Shown here in pieces: positions 25,906 to 35,895 of a stretch of DNA of 63,720 nt. Under the pieces are notes generated by a model. It did not search any database. It was not told the DNA's origin and worked only from the letters and a program-made list of their open reading frames with translations. Every line of letters starts with the position of its first letter. Positions within the stretch are counted from its first letter, which is position 1. The stretch comes from a virus. The stretch spans positions 1-63,720 of the IMG/VR virus record IMGVR_UViG_3300042562_000446. One strand, given 5' to 3'. Both the position numbers and the translations under genes were made by a program.

Positions 25906-28814
25906 TGTCATTCGGTTCATCAAATATACCAAGTATTCTAATTACCGCCGGTGTGAATTCTGTAACAGGATCTACAGGGGCAACTGGACCTGAAGGTATT
26001 ATTGGATTTTCTCTTACTGGCCCAACTGGATCTGATGGTATTCAGTTTGTTTCAACACAAATTGTTGGAGCTATATTAGGAATCACCTATGAGAATAATA
26101 CTGGATTCTTCTTAACTACTACATCACCTGCTGGAAGTAGTTCACGAGATCCTTTCCCAAACTTTACAGTTGGAGAAACTGGCAGCGCAGAAGATACTAG
26201 CATTTATGGTGGATTCACTGCTGACCCTTATATGTTTATGTTTAAGACTATAAAGTTAGTTGGAGAAGTTACTGGTGGAATTAGTCTATCTTCTTTTTAC
26301 ATTTCAAGTCCGGGTACTACTAATTCTGCAGTAGGAACCACAGGAAGTTTGATGTATGTTACTGTTGGAGCTAATAACTTTGGAACAGCTATTGATGGGA
26401 CTAACGATGCAAACACAAAATATTTTAGATCTATAATTACTCCAACAGCTGGAAGTTTTAAAGGAATAACATTAGATACATTTAAATTCAAAATTAATCA
26501 ACACTTTGATACTGAATTTAAAAAGGGATACACCGGAAATATAAACTGGATAAATGCACTTACTGACAATGTATCTAATGTATTAAATGAAATAACAGTT
26601 AAATCTTCACTTGTGTCTGGTGGTTCCGGAATAACCAGAACAGATCAATCTGTTTTTATAACAGTTACTGACGAAAATCGTAACTTATACCCAAAGGTGT
26701 CGTTTAGAACTGAAGGTATCACATATGCTGTGGATGGAAGTGGGGGACGTACTGGTTCATTTGAAATGAATATTATAGGAAAAGGAATTACATATTCCAA
26801 CGAAACCTATAAAAATCAAATAATTGGTTCTTGCTGTTATTGCAGCACAGGTACTTCTTCAATAGTAAACCGTAAATGTTTAGACTATGCTACCAAATCT
26901 TTCTGCGATTCTATCGGTGGAAACTTTAATTTCAAATCATGCAATATTAGATATTTGTCTGATGATTGTTATTCTGGTGGTGCATGTTGTGCCAATGGCA
27001 CTTGTTTTGAAACTAATGATGAATTGTGCGATAAAGCTCATGGATCTTTTTATCCAAATCTTAGATGTAGTGAATTAGAAGATGGTTGCCCTAGTAATTG
27101 TCCAATCGCTGCATCATGCTGTGTTAATGGTGATTGTTATGATCTTTCTGCCAGTGATGCTTCAGAAGAGTTATGCAAAGAACTTGGGGGAAGATATAAA
27201 GGAGTAACTTGTGGTGAAAGAAATTGCTGTGTGGAAGGATTTATAGGAGCTTGTTGTTTTGGAGTCGATAATTGCAAGGATGATACAACACCAACAGAAT
27301 GTGCGGCTGATGGTGGTGTATATCAAGGACCAACTAGTTTGTGCTCAGCGTCAATATGCTGTAAAGATTCTGACACATCTCCTTCATTAAAATTTGCGGC
27401 AATAAGAACAGACAACACAGAAGAAATTCCAACAGATCTTAAAATTGGAGATTCGTTTGGTGGTGGAATTGTTGCTGGATTTGTTGGTTATCCCCCTGCT
27501 GCGTTTGACAATGATGGTTACTTTGCTAAAGGAGAAGTAATCTCCGAAATTGAAAATAACACAATCAATTCTGTAAAAAGATATGTCGCTGTTAACGGCA
27601 CATACAATGGATCATTGAGATGCAACTGCTCTAACTTCTCACCATCCAGATATGTGACTATGAATGAATTAGGAAAGAGTAATGGTAGAGTATTAACAAC
27701 AGATATTAAATCTCTTTCTGGTGTTCGTGATTACTTGGATCTAACTTTCTACAATCGACTCTCTGACACTTGTCTGACAACAGAAAATAAGCCTTGTAAT
27801 GAGAAATCCGCTGAGAATAAAAAGTACGGATATAACTCAGTGTTGGCGTATAAACAACTCTCGAAACAGATTCATGGAGATAACATTCCAAACGCCTGGG
27901 TTCTAATTGTAGCTGCTGAAGATTTTAATACAACTAATGTTTCGTTTGGTATGAGTATGTCCGTAAATGCATTTACTGTTTCTTCGGAAATGAGTAACTA
28001 TAGTAACACACTATGGCAGAATAATATATTGACTCCATACGGAACAACGGTGTTTGATGGATTACTAAACACTAGAATGTTTGATGACACTTCTATTGAA
28101 CGTAATACTTGGTTCATACCAAATACCTATACAATAGCTGGCAAGCTTGAAACAATTGATCCTCTTGCGTATGATAGATTTAAACACAGTCGAGTTAGCT
28201 ACTGGCAATCTGATATTGATCGAACTCAGATCTCCACAAGCAGCGATTACTTCAAATCTAAGTACAAGGAAATGTGGAATGCTATAAACACATCTTCGAC
28301 TGCTTTATATCACATTAGCGAGAAAAATAAAGAATCATATAATGGTTATTCGGATTGGTATATTCCCAGTGCTTTGGAATTGAATATAGTATATTACAAT
28401 ATTGATGCCATTAATACTGGTATAATATATCACTCTACTGGTTCCTCCGTTACGCTTTCTATAGATTCCTCATATTGGTCTTCTACTACTGGCGGAAAAA
28501 TGGTAGATTCTAGGGCAGCAGGAACTAGTGGTGGTAGTGTTAAAACCTATCAACAACAGAACTATAGTTTAGAAGCTCCAATATCACTATCTGATGCATC
28601 AACAGATTCGTGGAAGAGTTATAAATTAGCTCAGGCACATCGTGCATATGCACAAGATTTTGGCACAGGAAAGATGATATCATCTCTTAAGACTGACAAA
28701 GTGGCTAAAGTTAGAGCATGTCGTATGGTTCCTATATATTTTAAAGCTAAAGATCAGCAGAATCAATTTGAATTTAGCTTTAAGTCTTTAAACACATGCA
28801 CTTCCTGCAGATAA
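25905..28814 (+). CDS. Large adhesin: collagen-like, Cys-rich modules, DUF1566-like C-terminus (second copy)
   Basis: 969 residues. It has the same architecture as the gene at 23062: a collagen-like start (GSTGATGPEG, GPTGSDG), a beta shaft, five or more Cys-rich modules between about 307 and 490 (e.g. GGACCANGTCFETNDELC), and a C-terminal domain with YSDWYIPSALELNIVYYN, SSYWSSTTGG and KVRACRMVP. The closing Cys pair (CTSCR) may cross-link chains. The ATG overlaps the upstream stop (TAATG). Sequence identity with the first copy is low outside the motifs, so the duplication is old. Ligand unknown. Confidence 0.6.
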   Translation: MSFGSSNIPSILITAGVNSVTGSTGATGPEGIIGFSLTGPTGSDGIQFVSTQIVGAILGITYENNTGFFLTTTSPAGSSSRDPFPNFTVGETGSAEDTSIYGGFTADPYMFMFKTIKLVGEVTGGISLSSFYISSPGTTNSAVGTTGSLMYVTVGANNFGTAIDGTNDANTKYFRSIITPTAGSFKGITLDTFKFKINQHFDTEFKKGYTGNINWINALTDNVSNVLNEITVKSSLVSGGSGITRTDQSVFITVTDENRNLYPKVSFRTEGITYAVDGSGGRTGSFEMNIIGKGITYSNETYKNQIIGSCCYCSTGTSSIVNRKCLDYATKSFCDSIGGNFNFKSCNIRYLSDDCYSGGACCANGTCFETNDELCDKAHGSFYPNLRCSELEDGCPSNCPIAASCCVNGDCYDLSASDASEELCKELGGRYKGVTCGERNCCVEGFIGACCFGVDNCKDDTTPTECAADGGVYQGPTSLCSASICCKDSDTSPSLKFAAIRTDNTEEIPTDLKIGDSFGGGIVAGFVGYPPAAFDNDGYFAKGEVISEIENNTINSVKRYVAVNGTYNGSLRCNCSNFSPSRYVTMNELGKSNGRVLTTDIKSLSGVRDYLDLTFYNRLSDTCLTTENKPCNEKSAENKKYGYNSVLAYKQLSKQIHGDNIPNAWVLIVAAEDFNTTNVSFGMSMSVNAFTVSSEMSNYSNTLWQNNILTPYGTTVFDGLLNTRMFDDTSIERNTWFIPNTYTIAGKLETIDPLAYDRFKHSRVSYWQSDIDRTQISTSSDYFKSKYKEMWNAINTSSTALYHISEKNKESYNGYSDWYIPSALELNIVYYNIDAINTGIIYHSTGSSVTLSIDSSYWSSTTGGKMVDSRAAGTSGGSVKTYQQQNYSLEAPISLSDASTDSWKSYKLAQAHRAYAQDFGTGKMISSLKTDKVAKVRACRMVPIYFKAKDQQNQFEFSFKSLNTCTSCR

Positions 28815-28825
28815 GAGAATAACTA

Positions 28826-31800
28826 ATGGCAAATGAGATTGGCTTCAGTACAATATATCCAGGCAGCGGGTTAGGTTCAGCTGGACCCATAGGAGCAACT
28901 GGTGCCACTGGAGCAAATCAAACTGTTCGTGGATCTACTGGAGCCACTGGTTTAAATTCTAATTATATTACTTCTGTACTTGTAACGGAAGAAGGAGTAG
29001 TAGAATTTGGTTTATCTGATGGAACTAACGTAAGCCCAGGAATTCTTAAAGGAGTAACTGGAGTATATGCAGGAGTAACAGCATTTTCTCTTGGTTCAGG
29101 AACATCTGTTCTAAAAGGTGTGTGTGGTGGTATTACTTTAGATTTTTATAACTTTAGAACTGATGGTTTATTGGGAATTACATACAGCACAGATGGTGCT
29201 TTGGTGTTTACAATATCTGCCAATAGTGGAGCTGGTGGAATTTCTGAATTTGCAGAGAATAATAGAATTGTGTATGCACAATCTAAAACAGCAATCATGT
29301 CTACGGATTTGATTCCTGAAGCTTCCCTTGGAACAAATCGAGTTGAACACATTACTACCTCCAATTATGGATATGTAAATTTTGGAGAAGAAACAGCTGG
29401 AAGAAATATAGTTGCTGATATTATTGAATCATCACTCTCTGTTGGTCCAATAGAACGTGGTGAATTTACAGTAAATCTTTCTAATTTCTATACTACTGGA
29501 GCGGAAGGAATTATTCTGGATGTTTCTAGAGCAACAGTCTATAATTTAATCACTCCACTCGGAATTAAAGAATTCACTACAAGTAATATTATTACAATTC
29601 CCGAAGGACAGATCATGTCTGTCACCTTGATTGTTCATGGAGAGGATATTTGGAACTTCCCAGAAGATGTTGTATTTGATGCAGAAAGTAAACCAATATT
29701 TTATCCTGGCGTTAATATTCTTCATATGTGGAGAACGAGTGAAGACGAAGTTTGGCGTGCAAGTTTTACTGCAAGAGGAATTGGCGCAGAAAATATTAAA
29801 AATCCTGGTGTTCGTGGTTCCTGCTGCTACTTCGATGTAGATGGAACAAAACACTGCGATGATTATGTCACACAGACATACTGCACAGAACGAGATGGAA
29901 ACTTTGAAGGAATAGTTCCTTGCGATAAAAATTCATGCATAGTAGGAGAAGAAAAAGACTTTGATGGAGTTTGTTGCACAGAAGGAAAATGTGTTTCTGA
30001 TATAGATCCAACTCTGTGTCAAATTATTGGTGGCTATTTTATCTCAGGTATAACATGTGGTCAAGTTGGATTTTTTCCAGAAACTGACAACACGGATAAT
30101 ATAGGAAAACCCGCAGCAGTTCCTCCTGAACCTTCTGGTCTATGTTTTAATAAATGTAAGACTCCTACAATATGCTGCAAAAATGGAACATGCCTAGGAC
30201 AACTCACAGAAGCGCATTGTGACTTCTTAGGAGGAACTACTGTTCTTGCTCCTAATTGCACCAGTGCAAATTGCTGTGATCATATCATTGCTCCGGGAGC
30301 ATGTTGCATACAAGAAGAAGGTAATATTTATAGATGCGAAAATGTAGATACACCATTCGCATGCAATGATGCGGTTGATGGGCTTAATGGAATTTATATG
30401 GGTAAGAATACAAAATGCCCAATTGATGTGAATTTAGAGAAAGATATTTGCTGCACAGTTCAAAATCAATTAACTTGCTATGAATGTAACCCAAATGGCT
30501 CACCATGTGGTTGTACTGAAATTATTACTACTGGAAATTCTTGTTCCGAAGTTAATATAAACTTTTATGAATTTCAGAATACTTGTGATACTAAGTGCAT
30601 ATCTAAAACATGTCATAGGTGTGACGGAACACAATGTTTACAAGAAACAACACTTTGTGGTGCTGAATGTTCCGAAGGATTTGAACTAGGACCTTGTATT
30701 GCTGATCAAACATGCCTAACCAAGCCTTGTTTCAAAACGTGTGTAGATAATAGCTGCGGAACACCTTTTGATTTTGAACTTACTAATGGTGATAATAGCT
30801 GTGCTACACTCGGTGCTGGAACTGAGTTTACTCTTGATAAATGTGATTGCATAGAACTACCACCAGAAGACCCTGAGTTTGCTGCATGTTTTTGGTGTTT
30901 TCCTATAATAGTGAATTCAGATCCAACTGTATTAAATACCGATGGAAATCGTAGCATAATACCTCCTAACGCTCCCCCATCACCGTCTAATAGCGAGTTT
31001 GCCGAACAAGTAGCAGGATCGTCTCAAGCTCCATTTAGATCTGTATTTTCAGTACCACAATCTAAAGCTATATTATTAGATGCTGCAGCTGGGTATGTAG
31101 AAAACGATTTTAGTATACTACCACTATTTAATGCTAATGCTTCTATTATTGGTATTACATTACCGGCTGGATTAAATCCTGCTGGGTATGCTTTATCGCG
31201 TGATAATAATATATTATACTATGATGAAACTAATACAAGTGCATTCGCTCCTTCCTTTATCGGAACAGCGGTTCCAAATAACGTAGGAGAAGTATTAAAT
31301 GCTACTGTTGGTTTAGTTACCTCTGCTCCTAGTACACTTATTAGTACAGATATTAATTTTAGATGTAATTATGTTGGTTCATATAAAACAAGTAGCAATA
31401 AAGTAGAAACTAGAGAAAACTGTTTAAAAAGATATGGATATACAACATCAGAACAATTAACTAATTGTTTACTATGTGATCCAGTTAACGATAACATTCC
31501 ATATACAGATTTGTCAAACGAGGTACCAAAATCTGTAACTAAAATAGAGCCATATCAAGATAGAATCAAAGCTGGATTATATGCGCCATTCCCACCTCTT
31601 TGGGGAAGAATAACATACAAATATGGCCAATCTACTTGCACTAAAGCTTTATATAAGAAAAATACTTATAATCTGAACCTTTTTAAAAATTCTAATATAA
31701 AGGACATAGTTCATGAATTTTTATTACAACGAGGAAAGACTTGGTTAAAGACATTTTTAGACAGGTATGATAGTACACCCATAGCGAACAGAGAATTACA

Positions 31801-32686
31801 GGATGGATTGGCTGCAAGTATAGACAGTAACTTTATTGGCTCAATAAGAAATAATCCAGTAAGTCCAAATGAATTTTGTATGGGAGGCCAAAATAATCCT
31901 ATTGTCTTTACTTACGATCCATATCAACTAGGTGGTTTAATAAATTACGGCACTGCATATGTGTGGCCATCTCCTATAGGGGACGGATGTTGTAATAATA
32001 CTACATCATCATGGGCTTTACCAGAACCAAGTTTTGATCCGATAGGACCTCCAGCACAGGGAGGTGGTCCTCCAGATATGTACTACCCACCAAATAATAT
32101 AAATGGTATTCAAAAACTTGGAGAAAGATATTTGAAAAAACTCGCTAGTGATACTACTACACAGATACAGTATGTTAGAGGAATTTTTGGTAGAAATCTT
32201 CGATATAATCTAGATTCATTTAGAACATCTACTGTATTTTATCATGATGATGGTTCTGGCACATTCACCACTACTATGAAAACTGATGATACTATAAAGA
32301 TTCCATTAGCTTATCAGAATGGATTTGAAGGTCCTGATTCGTGTGCTCCTACTGGTGGTGGGGGTTCAGTAGATGCTCCGTTGTGTATTCCGCAAGACAC
32401 AGAATGTGAGGGTTTGTGTGGTTGTGGAGGAGGGTGTGTAGAAACATCTCCAGGTGTCTGTTCAGGTCAGCAGTTATGCCCCAAGTATAATGATAGTAGT
32501 GGTGGTGATCCTAATAATTGGCAAGGATCTGGTGGTCTTATTGCTCCATCCACGGTAGAAACACCATCTCTATTTACAGCACAAGTAGTAAACAAATCTC
32601 AAATAACTAGTAAGAGAGTTTATATAATTCCGGGTGTTTGTGTTGATATGCTATGCCCTAATTGTAATTCATACGAAAGCTGCTAA
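28826..32686 (+). CDS. Very large Cys-rich adhesin with collagen-like start
   Basis: 1,286 residues. It starts with GPIGATGATGANQTVRGSTG, then a beta shaft to ~330. An unusually long Cys-rich region (~330-690) follows, holding several GxCC...C...C...G..C modules and denser CxxC pairs (TCHRCDGTQC, KPCFKTCVD). The C-terminal half differs from the sister genes: a helical stretch (FLLQRGKTWLKTFLDRYD near 970), a Gly/Pro-rich loop (PPAQGGGPPDMYYPP) and further Cys pairs up to the terminal CPNCNSYESC. No DUF1566 motif is visible. It probably encodes a disulphide-rich or metal-binding fibre component; function inferred from composition and context. Confidence 0.5.
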   Translation: MANEIGFSTIYPGSGLGSAGPIGATGATGANQTVRGSTGATGLNSNYITSVLVTEEGVVEFGLSDGTNVSPGILKGVTGVYAGVTAFSLGSGTSVLKGVCGGITLDFYNFRTDGLLGITYSTDGALVFTISANSGAGGISEFAENNRIVYAQSKTAIMSTDLIPEASLGTNRVEHITTSNYGYVNFGEETAGRNIVADIIESSLSVGPIERGEFTVNLSNFYTTGAEGIILDVSRATVYNLITPLGIKEFTTSNIITIPEGQIMSVTLIVHGEDIWNFPEDVVFDAESKPIFYPGVNILHMWRTSEDEVWRASFTARGIGAENIKNPGVRGSCCYFDVDGTKHCDDYVTQTYCTERDGNFEGIVPCDKNSCIVGEEKDFDGVCCTEGKCVSDIDPTLCQIIGGYFISGITCGQVGFFPETDNTDNIGKPAAVPPEPSGLCFNKCKTPTICCKNGTCLGQLTEAHCDFLGGTTVLAPNCTSANCCDHIIAPGACCIQEEGNIYRCENVDTPFACNDAVDGLNGIYMGKNTKCPIDVNLEKDICCTVQNQLTCYECNPNGSPCGCTEIITTGNSCSEVNINFYEFQNTCDTKCISKTCHRCDGTQCLQETTLCGAECSEGFELGPCIADQTCLTKPCFKTCVDNSCGTPFDFELTNGDNSCATLGAGTEFTLDKCDCIELPPEDPEFAACFWCFPIIVNSDPTVLNTDGNRSIIPPNAPPSPSNSEFAEQVAGSSQAPFRSVFSVPQSKAILLDAAAGYVENDFSILPLFNANASIIGITLPAGLNPAGYALSRDNNILYYDETNTSAFAPSFIGTAVPNNVGEVLNATVGLVTSAPSTLISTDINFRCNYVGSYKTSSNKVETRENCLKRYGYTTSEQLTNCLLCDPVNDNIPYTDLSNEVPKSVTKIEPYQDRIKAGLYAPFPPLWGRITYKYGQSTCTKALYKKNTYNLNLFKNSNIKDIVHEFLLQRGKTWLKTFLDRYDSTPIANRELQDGLAASIDSNFIGSIRNNPVSPNEFCMGGQNNPIVFTYDPYQLGGLINYGTAYVWPSPIGDGCCNNTTSSWALPEPSFDPIGPPAQGGGPPDMYYPPNNINGIQKLGERYLKKLASDTTTQIQYVRGIFGRNLRYNLDSFRTSTVFYHDDGSGTFTTTMKTDDTIKIPLAYQNGFEGPDSCAPTGGGGSVDAPLCIPQDTECEGLCGCGGGCVETSPGVCSGQQLCPKYNDSSGGDPNNWQGSGGLIAPSTVETPSLFTAQVVNKSQITSKRVYIIPGVCVDMLCPNCNSYESC

Positions 32687-32687
32687 T

Positions 32688-35264
32688 ATGTCGGTTCAAT
32701 TTAGAACAAGATCACAAACATCAGTTGATTATTCTCAGTATATTACAAATTCTGGAATAACTGGATGTTGTCACGTTATAACCGAAGGAACAGTTAATCG
32801 TACCGCCAACACAAGTTTAACCGAATGTAATAGTTCAGGTGGACACTTTATTGCAGGAGAATGTGATGCATCAATAACTCCTTCGACGCTTGGATGCTGC
32901 TGTGCGTGTAAGTCAACAACATCAAGCAAGTTACAAAAAACAACATTGTGTGAATGCGAATCTCTTAGTGGATTATGGAAAGCAGGAGATTTAGCAACTT
33001 GTACTGAAACTCAAACAGATTTAGGTATAAAAGATGGTTGGTGCATTTCTGGATCTGCTAGTAAGTCTAATCAAATAGATTTTAGAAAAAAGAGAGCATG
33101 TTGCCATCCAGAGTTTTTAGATGATGGTACAGTAGTTTCTAATTGCACCGATTTATGTTCAGAAAAAGAATGTGCTGAATTGGCTGCATTTCCATACACA
33201 TCAATCTTCTACACAAACGGAAGACAGTGTGATACTCAAGTAGGAGCAGCATTTCCTGTTCGAGATGAATGTGCGCTCTCTATAAGTAATGATAATGTAA
33301 TGAATTCGTGTAGCAATGGTACTAATTTGTTTTGTTGGAATCTTCCAGATTCCAACAGATGCGGAACAAAGTCTTGGTATGACTCAAGATTCATGGGCAA
33401 GTTTATTCAATCAGTAAATCAATTTGCTTTTCAAATAAGAAACGAAACTGTTCCATTTTTATATGATGTTATATTAGCTCCAAGACACGAAAATCAAACT
33501 TCTATAGACATCACAAATGAAGCAAAATCATTAGTTGGTGTTGGAGTAACAAAACTATGTCCTGGTGCATATTCAATGAATTTTGATTTACCAGAAAATG
33601 AAATATGGTCTAATGGATATTTTGCAATACTAAATGAAAATTCAGTACCTGTATATTTTGCCTCTCCTAAATTCAGTGAAAGTTTTACAAATGCATCAGA
33701 TTCACCAGTACCAGTAACACCACCAACTCTTCCTGTAAAAGATCTAATAGCAACCAGAACATTCAGTGCTAGTATAAACAATACAAGTGAGAGAGTAAAA
33801 ATAACTGGTAGATTCTATAATGGAAAAACTAATCAGTATAGAACTTTCAACAATAATACACTACCAATTGATCAATTAATTAAATTATATCAACATAATG
33901 TTTATGATTTTAAGGTAACATCTTTGCTAACAGATCCTACTGGTGGTGTTTTATTTAGCGTATCAACTCTAGGATTTGCTGTGCAAAAAAAGGATAAAAG
34001 TTTTGACTATTATTCTCCATTTAATACCGCAACCGTTAATAGAATTAAATCAATAGTAAGAAGCTTACCTGCAAAGGATTATGTTAGAGTTTCATTGGGT
34101 GCTTATACAATATGCGGAATTGAAAGTAATGGAACCATGACATGCAGTTCTGAAAATTCTGAGTTAAATATTCCTGTTAAAAAATATAAACTAGTTTCGT
34201 GTTCTAATTCTTTATTTGATACTGAAATTAATGATTACGATCCAAGTAAAGAATTTTGTTTTGCTGTAGATGAAAATAATGGTATTGTCAAAATTTCTAG
34301 CGATTCTGCTGATTTTGATAATCAACCAACTAGATCAATTACAGATATAATAGATTTATCGTGCATCAATACTAGGTGTTTAGCTGTAACAGAGCCAGAT
34401 GAAGTCATTTGCAATTCTCAAATTCTTGGAAGTTGTTGTGTAGATTCAGATACTCGTAATTGTATTCAAACCACCGAAGGTGTCTGCAGACAAGCAAGAG
34501 GATTTTTTCAGGAGGGTCGTATATGTTGCATAGACTCCCCAGATTTGGAAAATTGCGTCAATTGTGATGAAATATCAAATAGAAGTCTTCGAGTAAATGC
34601 CTTTACTGCTCCAGAAAATACATTACCAACCTCTGATTTAACTTACTACAAGAATGGATTATATGTTGGAATATTTGAACCAGGCAATCCTGTAAATACC
34701 ATAGGTTCAACAGTAACAGGTAATCCTACAACTGGTAGTGCTTTTGCATACAAACCATCTGTGGTTGGATATGGTACTACTAATAAGAAATGGGCAATTG
34801 TTGTTGCATCAAATGATTACACTATGGATTTCTTAAATGATGAATTTGAAAGCACCGAGGTAATTCCACCATCAATGTATGATGGTATGTGGAATACATT
34901 TGGAGATAGCAATGTATACTATGGCATACAATCTAAAGCCATGGAAAAACTAAGAGAGCATTCCAGACTTTCTGGTTGGTATTTGCCATCAAAGAATGAG
35001 CTTGAATTTGTTAATAACAAATTGAATCATGGATTTTTCATTCCAGAAGCATTCAAATCTATGAATAGCGGCATATATTTGACATCTACACCATATTTTA
35101 AAATACAATCTAGCACCAAATTTGATTTAGATTCTCAGATATTTAAAAACCAAGCATTTATGTTTGGACAGAGTTACAGCAAGAAAGATTATGGATCTAT
35201 ATACTTAGTACCAAGAAGAACTAAAGTTAATGTTCGTCTTATTCGAAGGATTGAACTGGAGTAA
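32688..35264 (+). CDS. Cys-rich adhesin with RCC1-like and DUF1566-like parts
   Basis: 858 residues from the ATG at 32688; the upstream in-frame start lies inside the preceding gene. Cys-rich modules occupy residues ~25-230 (TGCCHVIT, LGCCCACKS, RACCHPEF). Residues ~460-560 contain SLGAYTICGIESNGTMTCSS and FCFAVDENNGIVKIS, which resemble RCC1/BLIP-II propeller blades (xxGxxxxCxIxxxGxxxCxG). One more Cys module (GSCCVDSDTRNCIQ) precedes a C-terminal DUF1566-like domain with SGWYLPSKNELEFVNNKL and VNVRLIRRIELE. It lacks the collagen-like start of its sisters. Probably a distal receptor-binding protein. Confidence 0.55.
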   Translation: MSVQFRTRSQTSVDYSQYITNSGITGCCHVITEGTVNRTANTSLTECNSSGGHFIAGECDASITPSTLGCCCACKSTTSSKLQKTTLCECESLSGLWKAGDLATCTETQTDLGIKDGWCISGSASKSNQIDFRKKRACCHPEFLDDGTVVSNCTDLCSEKECAELAAFPYTSIFYTNGRQCDTQVGAAFPVRDECALSISNDNVMNSCSNGTNLFCWNLPDSNRCGTKSWYDSRFMGKFIQSVNQFAFQIRNETVPFLYDVILAPRHENQTSIDITNEAKSLVGVGVTKLCPGAYSMNFDLPENEIWSNGYFAILNENSVPVYFASPKFSESFTNASDSPVPVTPPTLPVKDLIATRTFSASINNTSERVKITGRFYNGKTNQYRTFNNNTLPIDQLIKLYQHNVYDFKVTSLLTDPTGGVLFSVSTLGFAVQKKDKSFDYYSPFNTATVNRIKSIVRSLPAKDYVRVSLGAYTICGIESNGTMTCSSENSELNIPVKKYKLVSCSNSLFDTEINDYDPSKEFCFAVDENNGIVKISSDSADFDNQPTRSITDIIDLSCINTRCLAVTEPDEVICNSQILGSCCVDSDTRNCIQTTEGVCRQARGFFQEGRICCIDSPDLENCVNCDEISNRSLRVNAFTAPENTLPTSDLTYYKNGLYVGIFEPGNPVNTIGSTVTGNPTTGSAFAYKPSVVGYGTTNKKWAIVVASNDYTMDFLNDEFESTEVIPPSMYDGMWNTFGDSNVYYGIQSKAMEKLREHSRLSGWYLPSKNELEFVNNKLNHGFFIPEAFKSMNSGIYLTSTPYFKIQSSTKFDLDSQIFKNQAFMFGQSYSKKDYGSIYLVPRRTKVNVRLIRRIELE

Positions 35265-35269
35265 TTATT

Positions 35270-35860
35270 ATGAGTGATGAAAAAACGTGTTCTAGTAAGC
35301 CAGACCCAATAAAATTCAGAACAGTGACTGTACCAGATACTAAAAATATTATTTCTAGAAAAATAGGAATGATACAGAGTTTTGCTATGTCTCTTACTTC
35401 TAAGGGTCTAAACGAAAAGAAGATAAACAGAGCAACAAAGCAATTGAGAGTTCTCAGCTGCTTCGGAGATAAGCACCTGAACGGCGTGGTTCCTCCCTGC
35501 GAGCATTTGAAGGAAAGTAAGACAGATGGACAGTATTTCTGTGGCGGATGTGGCTGTGGGGATCGTGCTGGTACTTGGTTGGTTGCAAATGGTAATGATT
35601 ACAGCAAGCTAGACTACCCAAAGCTGAACTGCCCAATCACCATGCCTGGGTTTACCAACTATGTCGCTAGTAAACCAGACGAAGCTATATCACCGATCAC
35701 TCGAAAGTATTATCTTGAGAATATAGCGTTTGATGATCTAAATAAGATGCCAGTGACTCTTCCAGACATGCCTGAAGCTATGCAGAAAGCTATGGATGAA
35801 AGAGATGCAAAGATGTTACCTAAAGACGAAACAACATTAAACACACAACAATTAGGGTAA
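35270..35860 (+). CDS. Cys-rich protein of unknown function between fibres and neck
   Basis: 196 residues; not recognised. Seen: a Lys-rich N-terminal half (TSKGLNEKKINRATKQLRVL) and a compact Cys cluster near residues 64-122 (LSCFGD, PPCEHL, YFCGGCGCGDRAG, LNCPITMP) that could bind zinc or an iron-sulphur centre. A polar, acidic tail follows, with repeated Met-Pro (MPVTLPDMPEAMQKAMDERD). It starts 5 bases after the last adhesin and ends 35 bases before gp13, where T4 keeps its whisker gene. Base composition from 35450 to 35640 is less AT-rich than the adhesin genes. Metal binding is inference. Confidence 0.6.
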   Translation: MSDEKTCSSKPDPIKFRTVTVPDTKNIISRKIGMIQSFAMSLTSKGLNEKKINRATKQLRVLSCFGDKHLNGVVPPCEHLKESKTDGQYFCGGCGCGDRAGTWLVANGNDYSKLDYPKLNCPITMPGFTNYVASKPDEAISPITRKYYLENIAFDDLNKMPVTLPDMPEAMQKAMDERDAKMLPKDETTLNTQQLG

Positions 35861-35871
35861 TTGGTTAATGC

Positions 35872-35879
35872 CATAAATA
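35872..35879 (+). promoter_or_regulatory. Late-promoter-like box CATAAATA before gp13
   Basis: One mismatch from T4 late consensus TATAAATA, 17 bases before the gp13 ATG. A start about 6 bases downstream would put the AAGGAG Shine-Dalgarno (35885-35890) at the very 5' end of the mRNA. It opens the neck-terminase cluster. Confidence 0.6.
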
Positions 35880-35895
35880 CCTTTAAGGAGATTTT

